Part shown: positions 18,323 to 26,683 of the stretch, piece by piece
Layout: the number at the start of each line of letters is the position of its first letter
Position numbering within the stretch: the stretch's first letter is position 1
Virus record (IMG/VR): IMGVR_UViG_3300017773_000016
Coordinates: 1 to 48,494 of that record
Source of the DNA: a virus
DNA: 48,494 nt
Reading direction: 5' to 3' (one strand)
Notes under the pieces: model-generated
Database searches by the model: none
What the model was told of the DNA's origin: nothing
The model's input: only the letters and a program-made list of their open reading frames with translations
Made by a program: the position numbers and the translations under genes

Positions 18323-18727
18323 TTAGCTGTCAAACACAACGACACGAAATCTCATAACCCCATGCCGCGTTAAATTATCATTCTCTACCAGTGTTGTCGA
18401 AAACTCTTGTCGAATATTCACCAGTGAAGCACCTGATACTGTTATATCAGTATTATGCAAGTTTTCATAGACCGATTGCATAATCTCTTTTATCTCGCGC
18501 AATCCACGATATTGAGACCATACGTGAATTGTTTGAGTGTGTTCAATACTATCTTTTGTTTTTGTTCCATTATTGGCTGTTGTTTCTTCACCAATAAGAA
18601 CATAAGGATATGCTGTACTTTCATCTGCATTATCAAAAATTGAAACAGATGCACCAGAAAGTCCTGTTGTTGATCCATTCAATTTATTGAATATGGCTTG
18701 TTGAAGTGGAAATGAGTGTAAGGACAT
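18323..18727 (-). CDS. Tail completion/terminator protein (DUF3168, GTA gp8-like)
   Basis: 134 aa. MSLHSFPLQQAIFNKLNG at the N-terminus, STAYPYVLIGEETTAN in the middle and HTQTIHVWSQYRGLREIKEI after it are typical of DUF3168, which caps the tail tube and mates it to the head. C-terminal RHGVMRFRVVVFDS closes the beta sheet. It overlaps the upstream HK97 gp10-like gene by one base. Role from family knowledge and conserved order. Confidence 0.85.
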   Translation of the reverse strand: MSLHSFPLQQAIFNKLNGSTTGLSGASVSIFDNADESTAYPYVLIGEETTANNGTKTKDSIEHTQTIHVWSQYRGLREIKEIMQSVYENLHNTDITVSGASLVNIRQEFSTTLVENDNLTRHGVMRFRVVVFDS

Positions 18728-19155
18728 TATCGTTTTTTAGCCCTTATTGTTTTATACATTTGTTTGATTTTGCCTCTGTTTTCTTCTAAAGCAGGTTGTA
18801 GAAAAGGTCTTGCACCCATTTTACTTGTACCAAATTCTAAAGCTTCTGAATAATCTGCACGACTTTCTACACTTGCACCAAGTCCGTCACCATCAATAAC
18901 TACATTAATATTGTTAACCAAAAATCCTGTATCGGTATTTGGTGGATTTCCCGCTGTTGATGCCGTGTGCTCTCTTCTAGGATTATATTTTTGATATATA
19001 CGTCCTGAACTTTGATTTGATTGAATAGATTGAACAGCGGTGTTACGAACTAAATTACCACCTCTAGCAACAATTTCTTTAACTTGTTTAAGATATTGAG
19101 GTGGGATTTGTCTAAATGAAGATTTTCTTGTGATACTGGTACGAATTTTTGTCAT
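18727..19155 (-). CDS. HK97 gp10-like head-tail or tail component
   Basis: 142 aa, starting MTKIRTSITRKSSFRQIPPQ; strongly basic. YNPRREHTASTAGNPPNTDT and EALEFGTSKMGARPFLQPAL match the HK97 gp10 family (GTSKMxARPFLxPA is its hallmark). These proteins act at the head-tail joint. The start overlaps the upstream head-closure gene by four bases (ATGA). Confidence 0.85.
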   Translation of the reverse strand: MTKIRTSITRKSSFRQIPPQYLKQVKEIVARGGNLVRNTAVQSIQSNQSSGRIYQKYNPRREHTASTAGNPPNTDTGFLVNNINVVIDGDGLGASVESRADYSEALEFGTSKMGARPFLQPALEENRGKIKQMYKTIRAKKR

Positions 19156-19505
19156 GTTGGCACACCTGATCCTTCTTGTGCCGCAATCTGCATATATTTA
19201 AATTCATTATTTATATTTTTTATGCCTTTAATTGCAAAGGTTCTAGAAAATTGCTCTCCAAGTCTTGTATGATTTTGAACTAATCTATCTGCATGAGTTA
19301 AATCTCTACGATACCTAATCATAATTACGTGACTGGTTACTTCTCTCATTTGATCACCAAAAAGATTTTCTTTTGCATCTTTCGGCATTATCTGTGCAAA
19401 AATATCAGCTACTTTATTATAAACAACGGTTGATCCTCCACCACCATCGGGGGTTTTTGTATAGCGTTGTATCTGCAAATTTTGCCGCATTTTACCAATA
19501 GACAT
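19152..19505 (-). CDS. Head closure / head-tail adaptor protein
   Basis: 117 aa, starting MSIGKMRQNLQIQRYTKTPD. DGGGGSTVVYNKVADIFAQI and RYRRDLTHADRLVQ fit the phage head-tail joining protein family (SPP1 gp16 / PF05521). It plugs the connector after packaging. Overlaps both neighbours by one to four bases, consistent with a tight connector operon. Confidence 0.85.
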   Translation of the reverse strand: MSIGKMRQNLQIQRYTKTPDGGGGSTVVYNKVADIFAQIMPKDAKENLFGDQMREVTSHVIMIRYRRDLTHADRLVQNHTRLGEQFSRTFAIKGIKNINNEFKYMQIAAQEGSGVPT

Positions 19506-20179
19506 TAGCTAATCCCTGTTCGTAAAATATTGGTATAGGGATGAACTCCTAAACGCATAATCTTATATGGGGACAATAAGGTATTTAGGATGGTGGGCAA
19601 CATGGGAGGAGCATTGCCGTCCTGTTCACCCCTATGCTCATAAGCAAATGTCATATACTGTAACATTGCTAATTTTATATCCGATGGAATATCACTTCTA
19701 TTTGCGCCATAACCTGCGGTATAATTTATTTCTAAACCGTTCGCAGCCCTAAGATCAGTAGGAAATGTTCCTCCATCCCTAAGATAAACGCGTCCAAGAT
19801 CAGAGACATTATCAACATAATAATTTGATGTAGCCCAAGTAGATTGTGTATCTGAGTCATTATAATAATTTATGCTTGTTACTGTTATTGCAGGAGAAGC
19901 CGCCAATTCAATGTAATTAGCATATGGTGCCGCAAGAACACCTGACCTCATGCCCTCGTATAATGGATTAAGTGTAGACGCCGAACTATCTAAAAACTGT
20001 TGTACTGTTCTGGTTATAAAAGAACGACCTGTATATTTTTCTGCCCAAAGTCTTGCAGCTTTTATAAAAGTAAGAACAGGTATATCATCTATATCATCAT
20101 CAAGTCTTAGATGCTCTTTTGCCTCTTCAATGCTGATAGGCTCAATTGTTGGTTGTGTTGTTATCTTAATTCCACTCAT
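19505..20179 (-). CDS. Head-tail connector (gp6-like adaptor)
   Basis: 224 aa. ITTQPTIEPISIEEAKEHLR and FIKAARLWAEKYTGRSFITR near the N-terminus are the conserved alpha-helical core of the phage gp6-like connector (phiE125 gp8/HK97 gp6 group). The C-terminal part includes NGLEINYTAGYGANRSDIPS and KLAMLQYMTFAYEHRG. It forms the ring under the portal. Conserved position between the capsid gene and the head closure gene. Confidence 0.85.
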   Translation of the reverse strand: MSGIKITTQPTIEPISIEEAKEHLRLDDDIDDIPVLTFIKAARLWAEKYTGRSFITRTVQQFLDSSASTLNPLYEGMRSGVLAAPYANYIELAASPAITVTSINYYNDSDTQSTWATSNYYVDNVSDLGRVYLRDGGTFPTDLRAANGLEINYTAGYGANRSDIPSDIKLAMLQYMTFAYEHRGEQDGNAPPMLPTILNTLLSPYKIMRLGVHPYTNILRTGIS

Positions 20180-20196
20180 AGCCTACCGCTTCCTAT

Positions 20197-20478
20197 TTAT
20201 TTTGTTGGTGCTTTACCACCTTCCCAAGCTTCATTGACATCAGGTGTGCTTGGATCATCACCTACCAATTGACCTTTTTCGTTTCTTGCACGTTTTGTTT
20301 CTGTCACTGGTGCATTGCCACCGATTTCATTTGCAATACCCATTTCCACAAAACTCTTAAAAACGCCCTCTTGCCATGCTTCGGAAGAATTATATTCTTT
20401 ATTTTTTTCGTAAGTCATTGTTTGCGCTCCATCTTCTCGCGCAATACCAACACCGTTTTTTAACATCATTATTTTCAT
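20197..20478 (-). CDS. Small conserved protein after the capsid gene, unknown function
   Basis: 93 aa, starting MKIMMLKNGVGIAREDGAQT, with SEAWQEGVFKSFVEMGIANE and a C-terminal polar tail (DDPSTPDVNEAWEGGKAPTK). Small proteins with this layout lie between capsid and connector genes in many phages of alphaproteobacteria; a structural or assembly role is inferred only from that position. Confidence 0.65.
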   Translation of the reverse strand: MKIMMLKNGVGIAREDGAQTMTYEKNKEYNSSEAWQEGVFKSFVEMGIANEIGGNAPVTETKRARNEKGQLVGDDPSTPDVNEAWEGGKAPTK

Positions 20479-20496
20479 ATTACATCCTTGTAATAA

Positions 20497-20518
20497 ATGG
20501 GGAGCGTAAGCCCCCCAT
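20497..20518 (-). terminator. Hairpin after the major capsid gene
   Basis: As minus-strand RNA, ATGGGGGGC TTAC GCTCCCCAT forms a 9-bp stem (one G-U) with a 4-nt loop, followed by TTTATTAC. It lies just past the capsid stop. The weak U-tract suggests partial termination or 3' end stabilisation that would favour capsid mRNA. Confidence 0.5.
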
Positions 20519-20525
20519 ATAAGTT

Positions 20526-21749
20526 TTATGAAGTTGCGTGCTTAAGAGAAGTTAATGCTTCTGCAAGCACAACCTCACCACCAACTCTTCTTCTGGCAAT
20601 ATAACGAACATTACCTGTTGCTGCTTGGCTAAATGGGTCACGTAGAACAGAAAGCGCAACACGATCCACAATCATGTAACCTCTACGGAAATCTCCAAAG
20701 ATTACTGATCTTGCTCCACTTGCTGCATCAGCAACATCAGCTGCTTCTACATATGGGTGACCAAGGATTGTGTTTGGCAAACCAGATTGACCTGAAAAGC
20801 CAGTTTGGAAAATATACGCACCTGCAGTATCTTTCAGCTTACGGATTATCCCAAGAGTAGCTCTGTTCATCATCATTGTAGCATTTCTTGCATACTCTGA
20901 CTTTAAACCATGAACCATATCCATCAGATTATCTGTAGTAATTGCTGCTGATGCTGCACCTGTAGCTGTATGACCAACAGTTGTACCATTCATTAATCCA
21001 GTCGGCTTGTTTGTACCGTTACCAGTAATAAACGATTCACCTTCTGCTTTTGCAAATTGTTCTGCAAATTCAGTGTTCATTTCTGCTTCTAGATCAAATA
21101 CACTATCTTCTAACAACTGTGAACTAATATCAACTAAAGCATAAAGCTCATGTGTTGGTATTGTATTCAATGTAGTTTGATAACCAGTTGTTTCTGATCG
21201 TGTGCCGCCTTCAGCAGTCCATGCCGCAGAAAATGTTGCTGATTTGCTTGGTACTTCAATTTCTTTGTTTGAAGTCGAGCGAACTCTTGCAACAGATCGT
21301 ACTGGTGAAATTTCAGTTACAACTTTGATAAGTTCTTCAACATACTCGGCAGGTGCTAAATTACCTGCTGTTGCAGCTGTACCAACTGTCAAAGCCTTCT
21401 TTTCCATTTCATCAAGACCATCTTCACCTTTACGCATGAAGTGATCCCAAGCTTTTAAAGCAACATCAACGTCTTTAGCTTCCATAGCATTTGCAGGACG
21501 CTTCAACATTGTTTCAATTTCAGAAAGCTTTTCTTCCATGCCTTCTGCTGCTTTTTGCTGTTGAGTGATTGACTGATTGATTGTCTCAAACTTGTCCATT
21601 TCACCTTCAAGCTTTGCAAGCTTTTCTTCAACAAGTGGGTCTGCTTCCCCCTTGCTTTCAATTTCCGCTAAACGCTCGTCATTTACCTTTTTAAATTCTT
21701 CAAAGGCACTTGTCATTGCGTCTACGGCAGTTTTGACTTCTTCTGTCAT
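20526..21749 (-). CDS. Major capsid protein, HK97 fold
   Basis: 407 aa. Residues about 1-110 form a charged coiled coil (the delta/scaffold domain: FEEFKKVNDERLAEIESKGE, KLAKLEGEMDKFETINQSI). The shell domain begins near residue 140 (VGTAATAGNLAPAEYVEELI) and includes SAAWTAEGGTRSETTGYQTT, TGNGTNKPTGLMNG and a C-terminal DPFSQAATGNVRYIARRRVG. The delta domain is expected to be cut off by the protease encoded upstream. Standard HK97 gp5-type size before processing. Confidence 0.93.
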   Translation of the reverse strand: MTEEVKTAVDAMTSAFEEFKKVNDERLAEIESKGEADPLVEEKLAKLEGEMDKFETINQSITQQQKAAEGMEEKLSEIETMLKRPANAMEAKDVDVALKAWDHFMRKGEDGLDEMEKKALTVGTAATAGNLAPAEYVEELIKVVTEISPVRSVARVRSTSNKEIEVPSKSATFSAAWTAEGGTRSETTGYQTTLNTIPTHELYALVDISSQLLEDSVFDLEAEMNTEFAEQFAKAEGESFITGNGTNKPTGLMNGTTVGHTATGAASAAITTDNLMDMVHGLKSEYARNATMMMNRATLGIIRKLKDTAGAYIFQTGFSGQSGLPNTILGHPYVEAADVADAASGARSVIFGDFRRGYMIVDRVALSVLRDPFSQAATGNVRYIARRRVGGEVVLAEALTSLKHATS

Positions 21750-21769
21750 TTTACTAACCTTCCATAGAT

Positions 21770-22627
21770 TTAAGATTTAAGGATGTTTGTGAAGCGTAAC
21801 ATTGCTTCGAGAACTTCAGGCTGTTCTTCTTTTACAGCATCCCGCTGTTCAAGTGCCTTGGAAACTGCGCTTGCAGCCGCCTTTGCCTCAGTGCGAGATA
21901 GGCTACCTACATCCCGTAGAAGTTCTTCCCATTCTCTCACTGTGCGTTCTGCACCTTTTACCGACTCTACCCTTGCGCGAGGGTTCATTGGAAAAGTAAC
22001 TGCAGAAATCTCCATTAGATCAACCGACTTAAGCATTCTACGCCTTCGTCGTTTGTCGTAATCATAACCTTTTTCGTCTACACGGTAACCAATTGATAAA
22101 CCATCAATTGCTCCCATTTTCATCAATTCGTAAACTTCTCTACCTCTTTGAGTTCCCATTGCAAGACGACCTTTTACCTTAAGACCTTTATCGTCCTCTT
22201 TAAGCTCGTCAAACACACCAATTGGCTCATCTTGTTTATGCTGATATAAAAATTTTACTGATTTAGCACCCTTACGACCAATAGATCGTGCAAAAGCCCC
22301 CTCTAAAACAATATCATTTCCTAAATCTTTATTTCCAAAAATCGAGCCGTAACCAGTAAAAACGCCTTTTTCTTCTTCTTCGCCATATGTTTTAAGCTCA
22401 AAAGAAACATTTAAGGTACCATCCTCGAGTTTTTGTTCAGTTTGTTCTAAATCTTCAAACTGTTCTTCAATTACTTCGTCAGTCATTTTACTGCCCTCAT
22501 ATTGTGTGCTGCAAACCGCAAACCTCTGTTTATTGCTTGCAAATTCCGATACGACCTTATCATCTTGTAAACATCTACCCATAAAATCGTTTCTGCTTTC
22601 ACCCAATCTAGGTTTTGGCAATGGCAT
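21770..22627 (-). CDS. Prohead protease (HK97 family, peptidase U35)
   Basis: 285 aa from the ATG giving MPLPKPRLGESRNDF, with AAGAGG six bases upstream; a start nine codons earlier is less likely. After a roughly 45-residue N-terminal segment containing RCLQDDKVV and QRFAVC, the protease core carries GYGSIFGNKDLGNDIVLEGA. The likely catalytic His is in FLYQHKQDEPIG and the Ser in GAIDGLSIGYRV. It matures the capsid by removing the delta domain. The N-terminal Cys-containing segment occurs in other marine phage head proteins; its role is not known to me. Confidence 0.88.
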   Translation of the reverse strand: MPLPKPRLGESRNDFMGRCLQDDKVVSEFASNKQRFAVCSTQYEGSKMTDEVIEEQFEDLEQTEQKLEDGTLNVSFELKTYGEEEEKGVFTGYGSIFGNKDLGNDIVLEGAFARSIGRKGAKSVKFLYQHKQDEPIGVFDELKEDDKGLKVKGRLAMGTQRGREVYELMKMGAIDGLSIGYRVDEKGYDYDKRRRRRMLKSVDLMEISAVTFPMNPRARVESVKGAERTVREWEELLRDVGSLSRTEAKAAASAVSKALEQRDAVKEEQPEVLEAMLRFTNILKS

Positions 22628-22680
22628 AAGTAACCTCTTTTTGCAATTTAGCACACTTGTACAAGTTTTTGAACACTTTG

Positions 22681-23463
22681 TTAATCCCTAAAAATAACGT
22701 CCTCTTCTGCTATGTACAAAGTAACACATCTACAATTTATATTATTTATTGCACCACCACGCGGATCGTGGGTATGTGCCATTCTATATTCAATGCCTTT
22801 TGCCCTTACAATAAAGTCTTCATCATGCCCAACTTGTACGCCGTTCATTGCAGCATGATGGCTTCTTGTTCGTGCATCAGCTACAGAACTCCATTGTTTT
22901 CTAAAAGGCAAGGGAAGTTCATTTGTTACCTCGTGGGTTGCAAAAGATGCTGCGGCATGGGTTTCGGTTCTTGCAATTGTTGCTGCCCTTGATCTACCAA
23001 TTGATCCAGACGTACGTTCTACAATTAATTTTGAAGTTTCGTCTACGCCCAAACCTTCTTTTTCTGCTCTTCTTATTGCACCTAATATAAGATTTCTTGT
23101 TGTTCTAGAAATAGAAACAACCTTTTCTGCACCGAAAAGTTGATAAAATTGATCTATTAAAACCTCAAACCGTGTTTCAAATTTATAACCATCAAAAACT
23201 CGCGCACCAAATTGATTAATAATATCTGTGTAATGTGCTCTTAATATTGAACCAGTTTCATTTTCTAAATCTGATGTATACGAAGAAATAGAACCACCAT
23301 TTTCATGGCCATTTGCAGCCATTCTAGCTGTTTTTCTAAATAAACTAATAAATCTTCTAGTTAAACTACGTTCGTAACTTAAACGTATCCTATTTACCTC
23401 TGCAACTTCTTTTGCAAGATTTATTCTTCGTCTACCAGATTTTATATATACAGGAAAACCCAT
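22681..23463 (-). CDS. Minor head protein (SPP1 gp7 / Mu F-like)
   Basis: 260 aa, starting MGFPVYIKSGRRRINLAKEV. The C-terminal half is diagnostic: RSRAATIARTETHAAASFAT, then PFRKQWSSVADARTRSHHAA and the terminal GGAINNINCRCVTLYI with paired Cys. This is the phage_Mu_F/SPP1 gp7 domain, a capsid protein that sits inside or near the portal. It is separated from the portal gene by a plus-strand cassette, which is unusual for a head operon. Confidence 0.88.
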   Translation of the reverse strand: MGFPVYIKSGRRRINLAKEVAEVNRIRLSYERSLTRRFISLFRKTARMAANGHENGGSISSYTSDLENETGSILRAHYTDIINQFGARVFDGYKFETRFEVLIDQFYQLFGAEKVVSISRTTRNLILGAIRRAEKEGLGVDETSKLIVERTSGSIGRSRAATIARTETHAAASFATHEVTNELPLPFRKQWSSVADARTRSHHAAMNGVQVGHDEDFIVRAKGIEYRMAHTHDPRGGAINNINCRCVTLYIAEEDVIFRD

Positions 23464-23507
23464 AGCCCCTTATAACATAGTATTTTTTTCTCGTCTAACA
23501 TACTTTT

Positions 23508-23549
23508 TGTAAATATTGTATTGACAAACATATGTAGATTTGATAGTTT
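23508..23549 (+). promoter_or_regulatory. Phage promoter, shared family (cassette at 23.6 kb)
   Basis: TGTAAATATTGTA immediately upstream of TTGACA (23521-23526), a 17-bp spacer, then TAGTTT (23544-23549) preceded by TGA, giving an extended -10. AGAGAGGTTCTAAAATG follows at the first gene. The same TTTGTAAATATTGTATTGACA block recurs exactly at the 28.4 kb cassette. Confidence 0.75.
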
Positions 23550-23576
23550 AGACTTATCAAAAAGAGAGGTTCTAAA

Positions 23577-23918
23577 ATGTTAAGTAGAAAATATGTTGTT
23601 AAAACACAAGCACTAGAAAATTATGGTTCACATTGTGAGTCTGGTAAATATTCAGACGGAAATCACCAATGGAAAGTTAAATTTGGTGATGATTACATTG
23701 TATCTGACTTAAACAGTCCTGCAGATGCATGGGCATTTGTTGCAGCCATTTCTATCACCAATACCATTGATTACAAAGAGTTCCCAACCACAGTTATTAC
23801 ATATGACGAGTGGCTTGCCGAACTTGATAACCTAGAATGCAAACAATACTGCGATCATATTCTAGAATCAGCAATCAAAGTATCTCCAAACGATATATTG
23901 AAAAAGGAGGCAGCGTAA
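23577..23918 (+). CDS. Hypothetical early protein in a plus-strand cassette within the head operon
   Basis: 113 aa, starting MLSRKYVVKTQALENYGSHC. Contains KFGDDYIVSDLNSPADAWAF and VITYDEWLAELDNLECKQYC. It has an acidic overall character and three to four Cys. The AGAGAGGTTC leader and the shared promoter precede it directly. No domain recognised; as a promoter-proximal gene of a moron-like cassette it may act early against the host or in replication control, a guess from context only. Confidence 0.75.
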   Translation: MLSRKYVVKTQALENYGSHCESGKYSDGNHQWKVKFGDDYIVSDLNSPADAWAFVAAISITNTIDYKEFPTTVITYDEWLAELDNLECKQYCDHILESAIKVSPNDILKKEAA

Positions 23919-24259
23919 TGTTAGATTTATTCAATACACATCTAAGGCGTATGTCGTTTTCTACTGCATGGCAAATTGTTAAAGAGCGATCACATAATCA
24001 ACCAAAATATCAGAATATTTTAGAAGGGATGTATTCTATTAAAGATGAATACGATCGTGAATTTTATAGTCATTTTGATGCAAAGGATATGGTTCTATAC
24101 TGTATCAAAAACCAAAGACCGTTAACAGCCTACAATATTGTTTACAAAGAACTTGCAGATTTATTCAATTCTTTTGAAAGCAATTTAGATAGGGTTGATA
24201 ATTATAAAAAAAGCAGACGATTAAGAAGGCTTTTAAAAAGAAGCCACCTTGTTGAATAG
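23918..24259 (+). CDS. Hypothetical protein, second gene of the cassette
   Basis: 113 aa from the ATG at 23918, overlapping the previous stop as TAATG with AAGGAGG eight bases upstream; the longer frame starting earlier lacks such a site. MLDLFNTHLRRMSFSTAW begins it; the C-terminus is basic (NYKKSRRLRRLLKRSHLVE), suggesting nucleic acid contact. The stop codon lies in the hairpin of a terminator. Function unknown. Confidence 0.75.
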   Translation: MLDLFNTHLRRMSFSTAWQIVKERSHNQPKYQNILEGMYSIKDEYDREFYSHFDAKDMVLYCIKNQRPLTAYNIVYKELADLFNSFESNLDRVDNYKKSRRLRRLLKRSHLVE

Positions 24260-24272
24260 GTGGCTTAGTTTT
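24241..24272 (+). terminator. Intrinsic terminator-like hairpin ending the cassette
   Basis: AAGCCACCT and AGGTGGCTT (24241-24249 and 24258-24266) form a perfect 9-bp stem around an 8-base loop that includes the stop codon, followed by AGTTTTC. The short T-run makes it moderately strong at best. Confidence 0.6.
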
Positions 24273-24290
24273 CATAAAATGGAGCGTATT

Positions 24291-24398
24291 ATGAATTTTA
24301 TTACTTTTATCACAAATTTTACTTTAATACTAGCATTTACAATACTTGTTTTTTACATGCCTGCTCTTATTGCATATTTTGGTGGCATTCTAAATTAA
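24291..24398 (+). CDS. Small single-pass membrane protein
   Basis: 35-aa frame starting MNFITFITNFTLILAFTI; residues about 10-31 are strongly hydrophobic (LILAFTILVFYMP ALIAYFGG pattern), consistent with one transmembrane helix. GGAG lies seven bases before the ATG. It sits after the hairpin of the cassette and ends ten bases before the convergent portal gene stop. Real but short; function unknown. Confidence 0.5.
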   Translation: MNFITFITNFTLILAFTILVFYMPALIAYFGGILN

Positions 24399-24407
24399 AC
24401 TGGTATA

Positions 24408-26681
24408 CTATTCGGCTGCGATTTGTATTGTCTTTTTAGCATTACTTTTTAAAGGGTGACCAGAAGGCAATAAATCAAGGTCGAATTTTCCACTTCTAAA
24501 TCTTCCTCGGCGTACAGCGAATAAAAATGCGTTTACTCTAGCATATGCCCATTGATCAGAATTACTTACACTTGGCCTTACAGAAGATGGATTTGTATTG
24601 TAAGCACCTACACCTCTACGAAATACGGCTTCTAACATTCTTTGAGTAACACGTTTACCTTTTTTATCACCATGTTTTTCGTTGTGATCTTTGACCTTAT
24701 TAGCCAAACCTTTTTTTACAGACTCTGAAATTGGTGCTTTTGTTTCAATATATGCTGCTGTGATATGTTCTTCTAATTCAAATTGTTTATCACGGGCTTT
24801 GTCTAATTCAGCTGTTTTTCGTCTTGCCCACGACTGACCTTCATCACCGCCCCAGAGCAACCATGCTATCAAACCTGCACTTGGATAACCTTTTTCGCCT
24901 CGATTAAAACCTTCAGCCTGTTTATCTACCTCATGTCTAGAAAAAAATGAGTGCATACGTCTTACACTTCTTGGACTCAACCGTTCACGATTTTTAAGAC
25001 TACTGGCTCTTTGAACGCCAACCATTGTACCACCGCGATTGAATTTTTTACGAAGTTCTAAACCTCTGGTTGCATTTATAGCCATTGCCGAAGTTGGTCT
25101 TGTATCTACATCACTTTCTGATTTTTCTTCGTAATCCTCGTCCTCGTCTTTGCGCTTTGGCTTTTTTCGTTTTGGTTTTTTTCTTTTATCATCCTCATCA
25201 TCGTCATCGTCATAATATTTCAAAACATCACCAGTTGCATCTTCATAATCTTCATGGGTGCGACATGGCATAAAAATGGTTTGACCATCAGATGTATGAC
25301 TGTGTGTACCAACACATCCTATTTCTTTTGCCCTTTCTTCGGCTTCTTCTTCGGTTGTGTAGACGTCTTTGCGGATTTCTCTTTTTTCTTCACCGTAGGC
25401 TTCTTTCCCAGCAACCTCTGGATCAACCCCTTTATCTTCTGCAACATCTGGTCCTCCTAACGGAAATAAATTTGCAGCAATATATACTTCATCACCGCCT
25501 GTTATAGGTTCGAGACCTAATCGCTCTCTAGCCTCATTTCTACTTATAATACCTTCACGAACAGCAGCAGTAACATTTTCATAAATTCTTCTACGTCTTT
25601 CTGTAATTGCAGGTACACTTTCAAAATCATATTGAATGGTAATATCATTACCAAAACTTGGTGCTAACCATTCATTAAGATCACTTATTATTCTATTAGC
25701 GAGTGGAATAATAGTTTCTTCATACAACGCAAGTCTTGCCTCTTGAACATTGGCATATGTTTGACTGTCAGGTATTCCAATTAACTGTGACGGAACACCA
25801 AAACATAAAGCAATGTCTTTTGCTGCCATGTGTTTGTTCTGTAAAAAATCCATATCTTTAGGTGACATTGCCATTTCTTTCCAATCAAAATCACCTTCTA
25901 AAAGAACTGGTCTACCTGCATTTTTTGTACCAACAAATCTTTGTTCTAAATCTTTTGATATTTGCTCTCTTTGACCATCCGAAAGCATGGTTGTATTACC
26001 CATATCATCTTTTGGTTTGAAAACTATTGCACCAGACGGTCTTGCACCATTTACCAATAAACCAATGTTGTGTTTTGCTATCATGTTGTGTTGGTCTAAA
26101 TCTACTGCTGCTGCCATAAGTGGAGAACATCCTAGATAATCGTCGAGCGGATTAAACAATTTGAAATGTTTCACCTCTGATTGTCCAGATACTGGATCGG
26201 CCTCATATCGTGCCGCAACCTGCCCATTTAACTTATATTTGTATGCCTTAGGGATTGATGTTTCACTCGGCTCTACTTCCATACGATCAGGACGTAAGAG
26301 GTACATTTCTGTTGGTACTTGGTTTACCGCACTTGCAAGAGCATAACTATTACCAGAAAGTAAAAGATAAGCGTAAAGCGATTGGAAATATTCAACACCT
26401 GCCTGAGTTGGGTTTGGTCTTTTTAACAAATCAATTAAAGGATGATTATCAAGTTCAATATCACCTTGAAAAATTTTCATAGGTACTGACGCTGCACCAT
26501 TTGCAATTTCATTAACACATCTATAAACTATTGCATTTTCTTGATAACCTTCTTTAGCATAATCTTTATATCCATCCCTGCGATTATGGGAGTAAAGCGT
26601 ATGCCCTGCCATGTAAACTTTTGGAGCTTCTTTAGTTTCAATATTATTTACAAACAAATTTTTGATATTATCAACGATGCC
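24408..26681 (-). CDS. Portal protein with long C-terminal extension (HK97-type portal plus DUF5824-like domain)
   Basis: 757 aa from MGIVDNIKNLF, two bases after the terminase stop; an upstream start would overlap the terminase. Residues about 1-410 are an HK97 family portal (YCVNEIANG-like start, HPLIDLLKRPNPTQAGVEYF, LPSGAIVFK-type core, FGVPSQLIGIPDSQTYANVQ). Then comes an acidic/basic linker (poly-Asp and KRKKPKRK around residues 505-535), and an RMHSFFSRHEVDK / GYPSAGLIAWLLWGGDEG module. Last is RMLEAVFRRGVGAYNTNPSS with ARVNAFLFAVRRGRFRSGKF, resembling DUF5824. Most HK97 portals are about 400-450 aa, so roughly 300 residues are extra. Confidence 0.85.
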   Translation of the reverse strand, partial: GIVDNIKNLFVNNIETKEAPKVYMAGHTLYSHNRRDGYKDYAKEGYQENAIVYRCVNEIANGAASVPMKIFQGDIELDNHPLIDLLKRPNPTQAGVEYFQSLYAYLLLSGNSYALASAVNQVPTEMYLLRPDRMEVEPSETSIPKAYKYKLNGQVAARYEADPVSGQSEVKHFKLFNPLDDYLGCSPLMAAAVDLDQHNMIAKHNIGLLVNGARPSGAIVFKPKDDMGNTTMLSDGQREQISKDLEQRFVGTKNAGRPVLLEGDFDWKEMAMSPKDMDFLQNKHMAAKDIALCFGVPSQLIGIPDSQTYANVQEARLALYEETIIPLANRIISDLNEWLAPSFGNDITIQYDFESVPAITERRRRIYENVTAAVREGIISRNEARERLGLEPITGGDEVYIAANLFPLGGPDVAEDKGVDPEVAGKEAYGEEKREIRKDVYTTEEEAEERAKEIGCVGTHSHTSDGQTIFMPCRTHEDYEDATGDVLKYYDDDDDEDDKRKKPKRKKPKRKDEDEDYEEKSESDVDTRPTSAMAINATRGLELRKKFNRGGTMVGVQRASSLKNRERLSPRSVRRMHSFFSRHEVDKQAEGFNRGEKGYPSAGLIAWLLWGGDEGQSWARRKTAELDKARDKQFELEEHITAAYIETKAPISESVKKGLANKVKDHNEKHGDKKGKRVTQRMLEAVFRRGVGAYNTNPSSVRPSVSNSDQWAYARVNAFLFAVRRGRFRSGKFDLDLLPSGHPLKSNAKKTIQIAAE

Positions 26682-26683
26682 CA

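Noticed and set aside
15174-20179. Gene transfer agent cluster instead of a phage
   Set aside because: The tail genes resemble GTA genes, but the circular map, replication and recombination genes, endolysin and fibre array show a phage genome.
21783-22061. Plus-strand frames opposite the protease and capsid genes
   Set aside because: Mirror frames of strongly conserved genes; no ribosome-binding sites or homology features.
25085-25507. Plus-strand hydrophobic frames opposite the portal extension
   Set aside because: They arise from the reverse complement of acidic/basic low-complexity codons in the portal linker.
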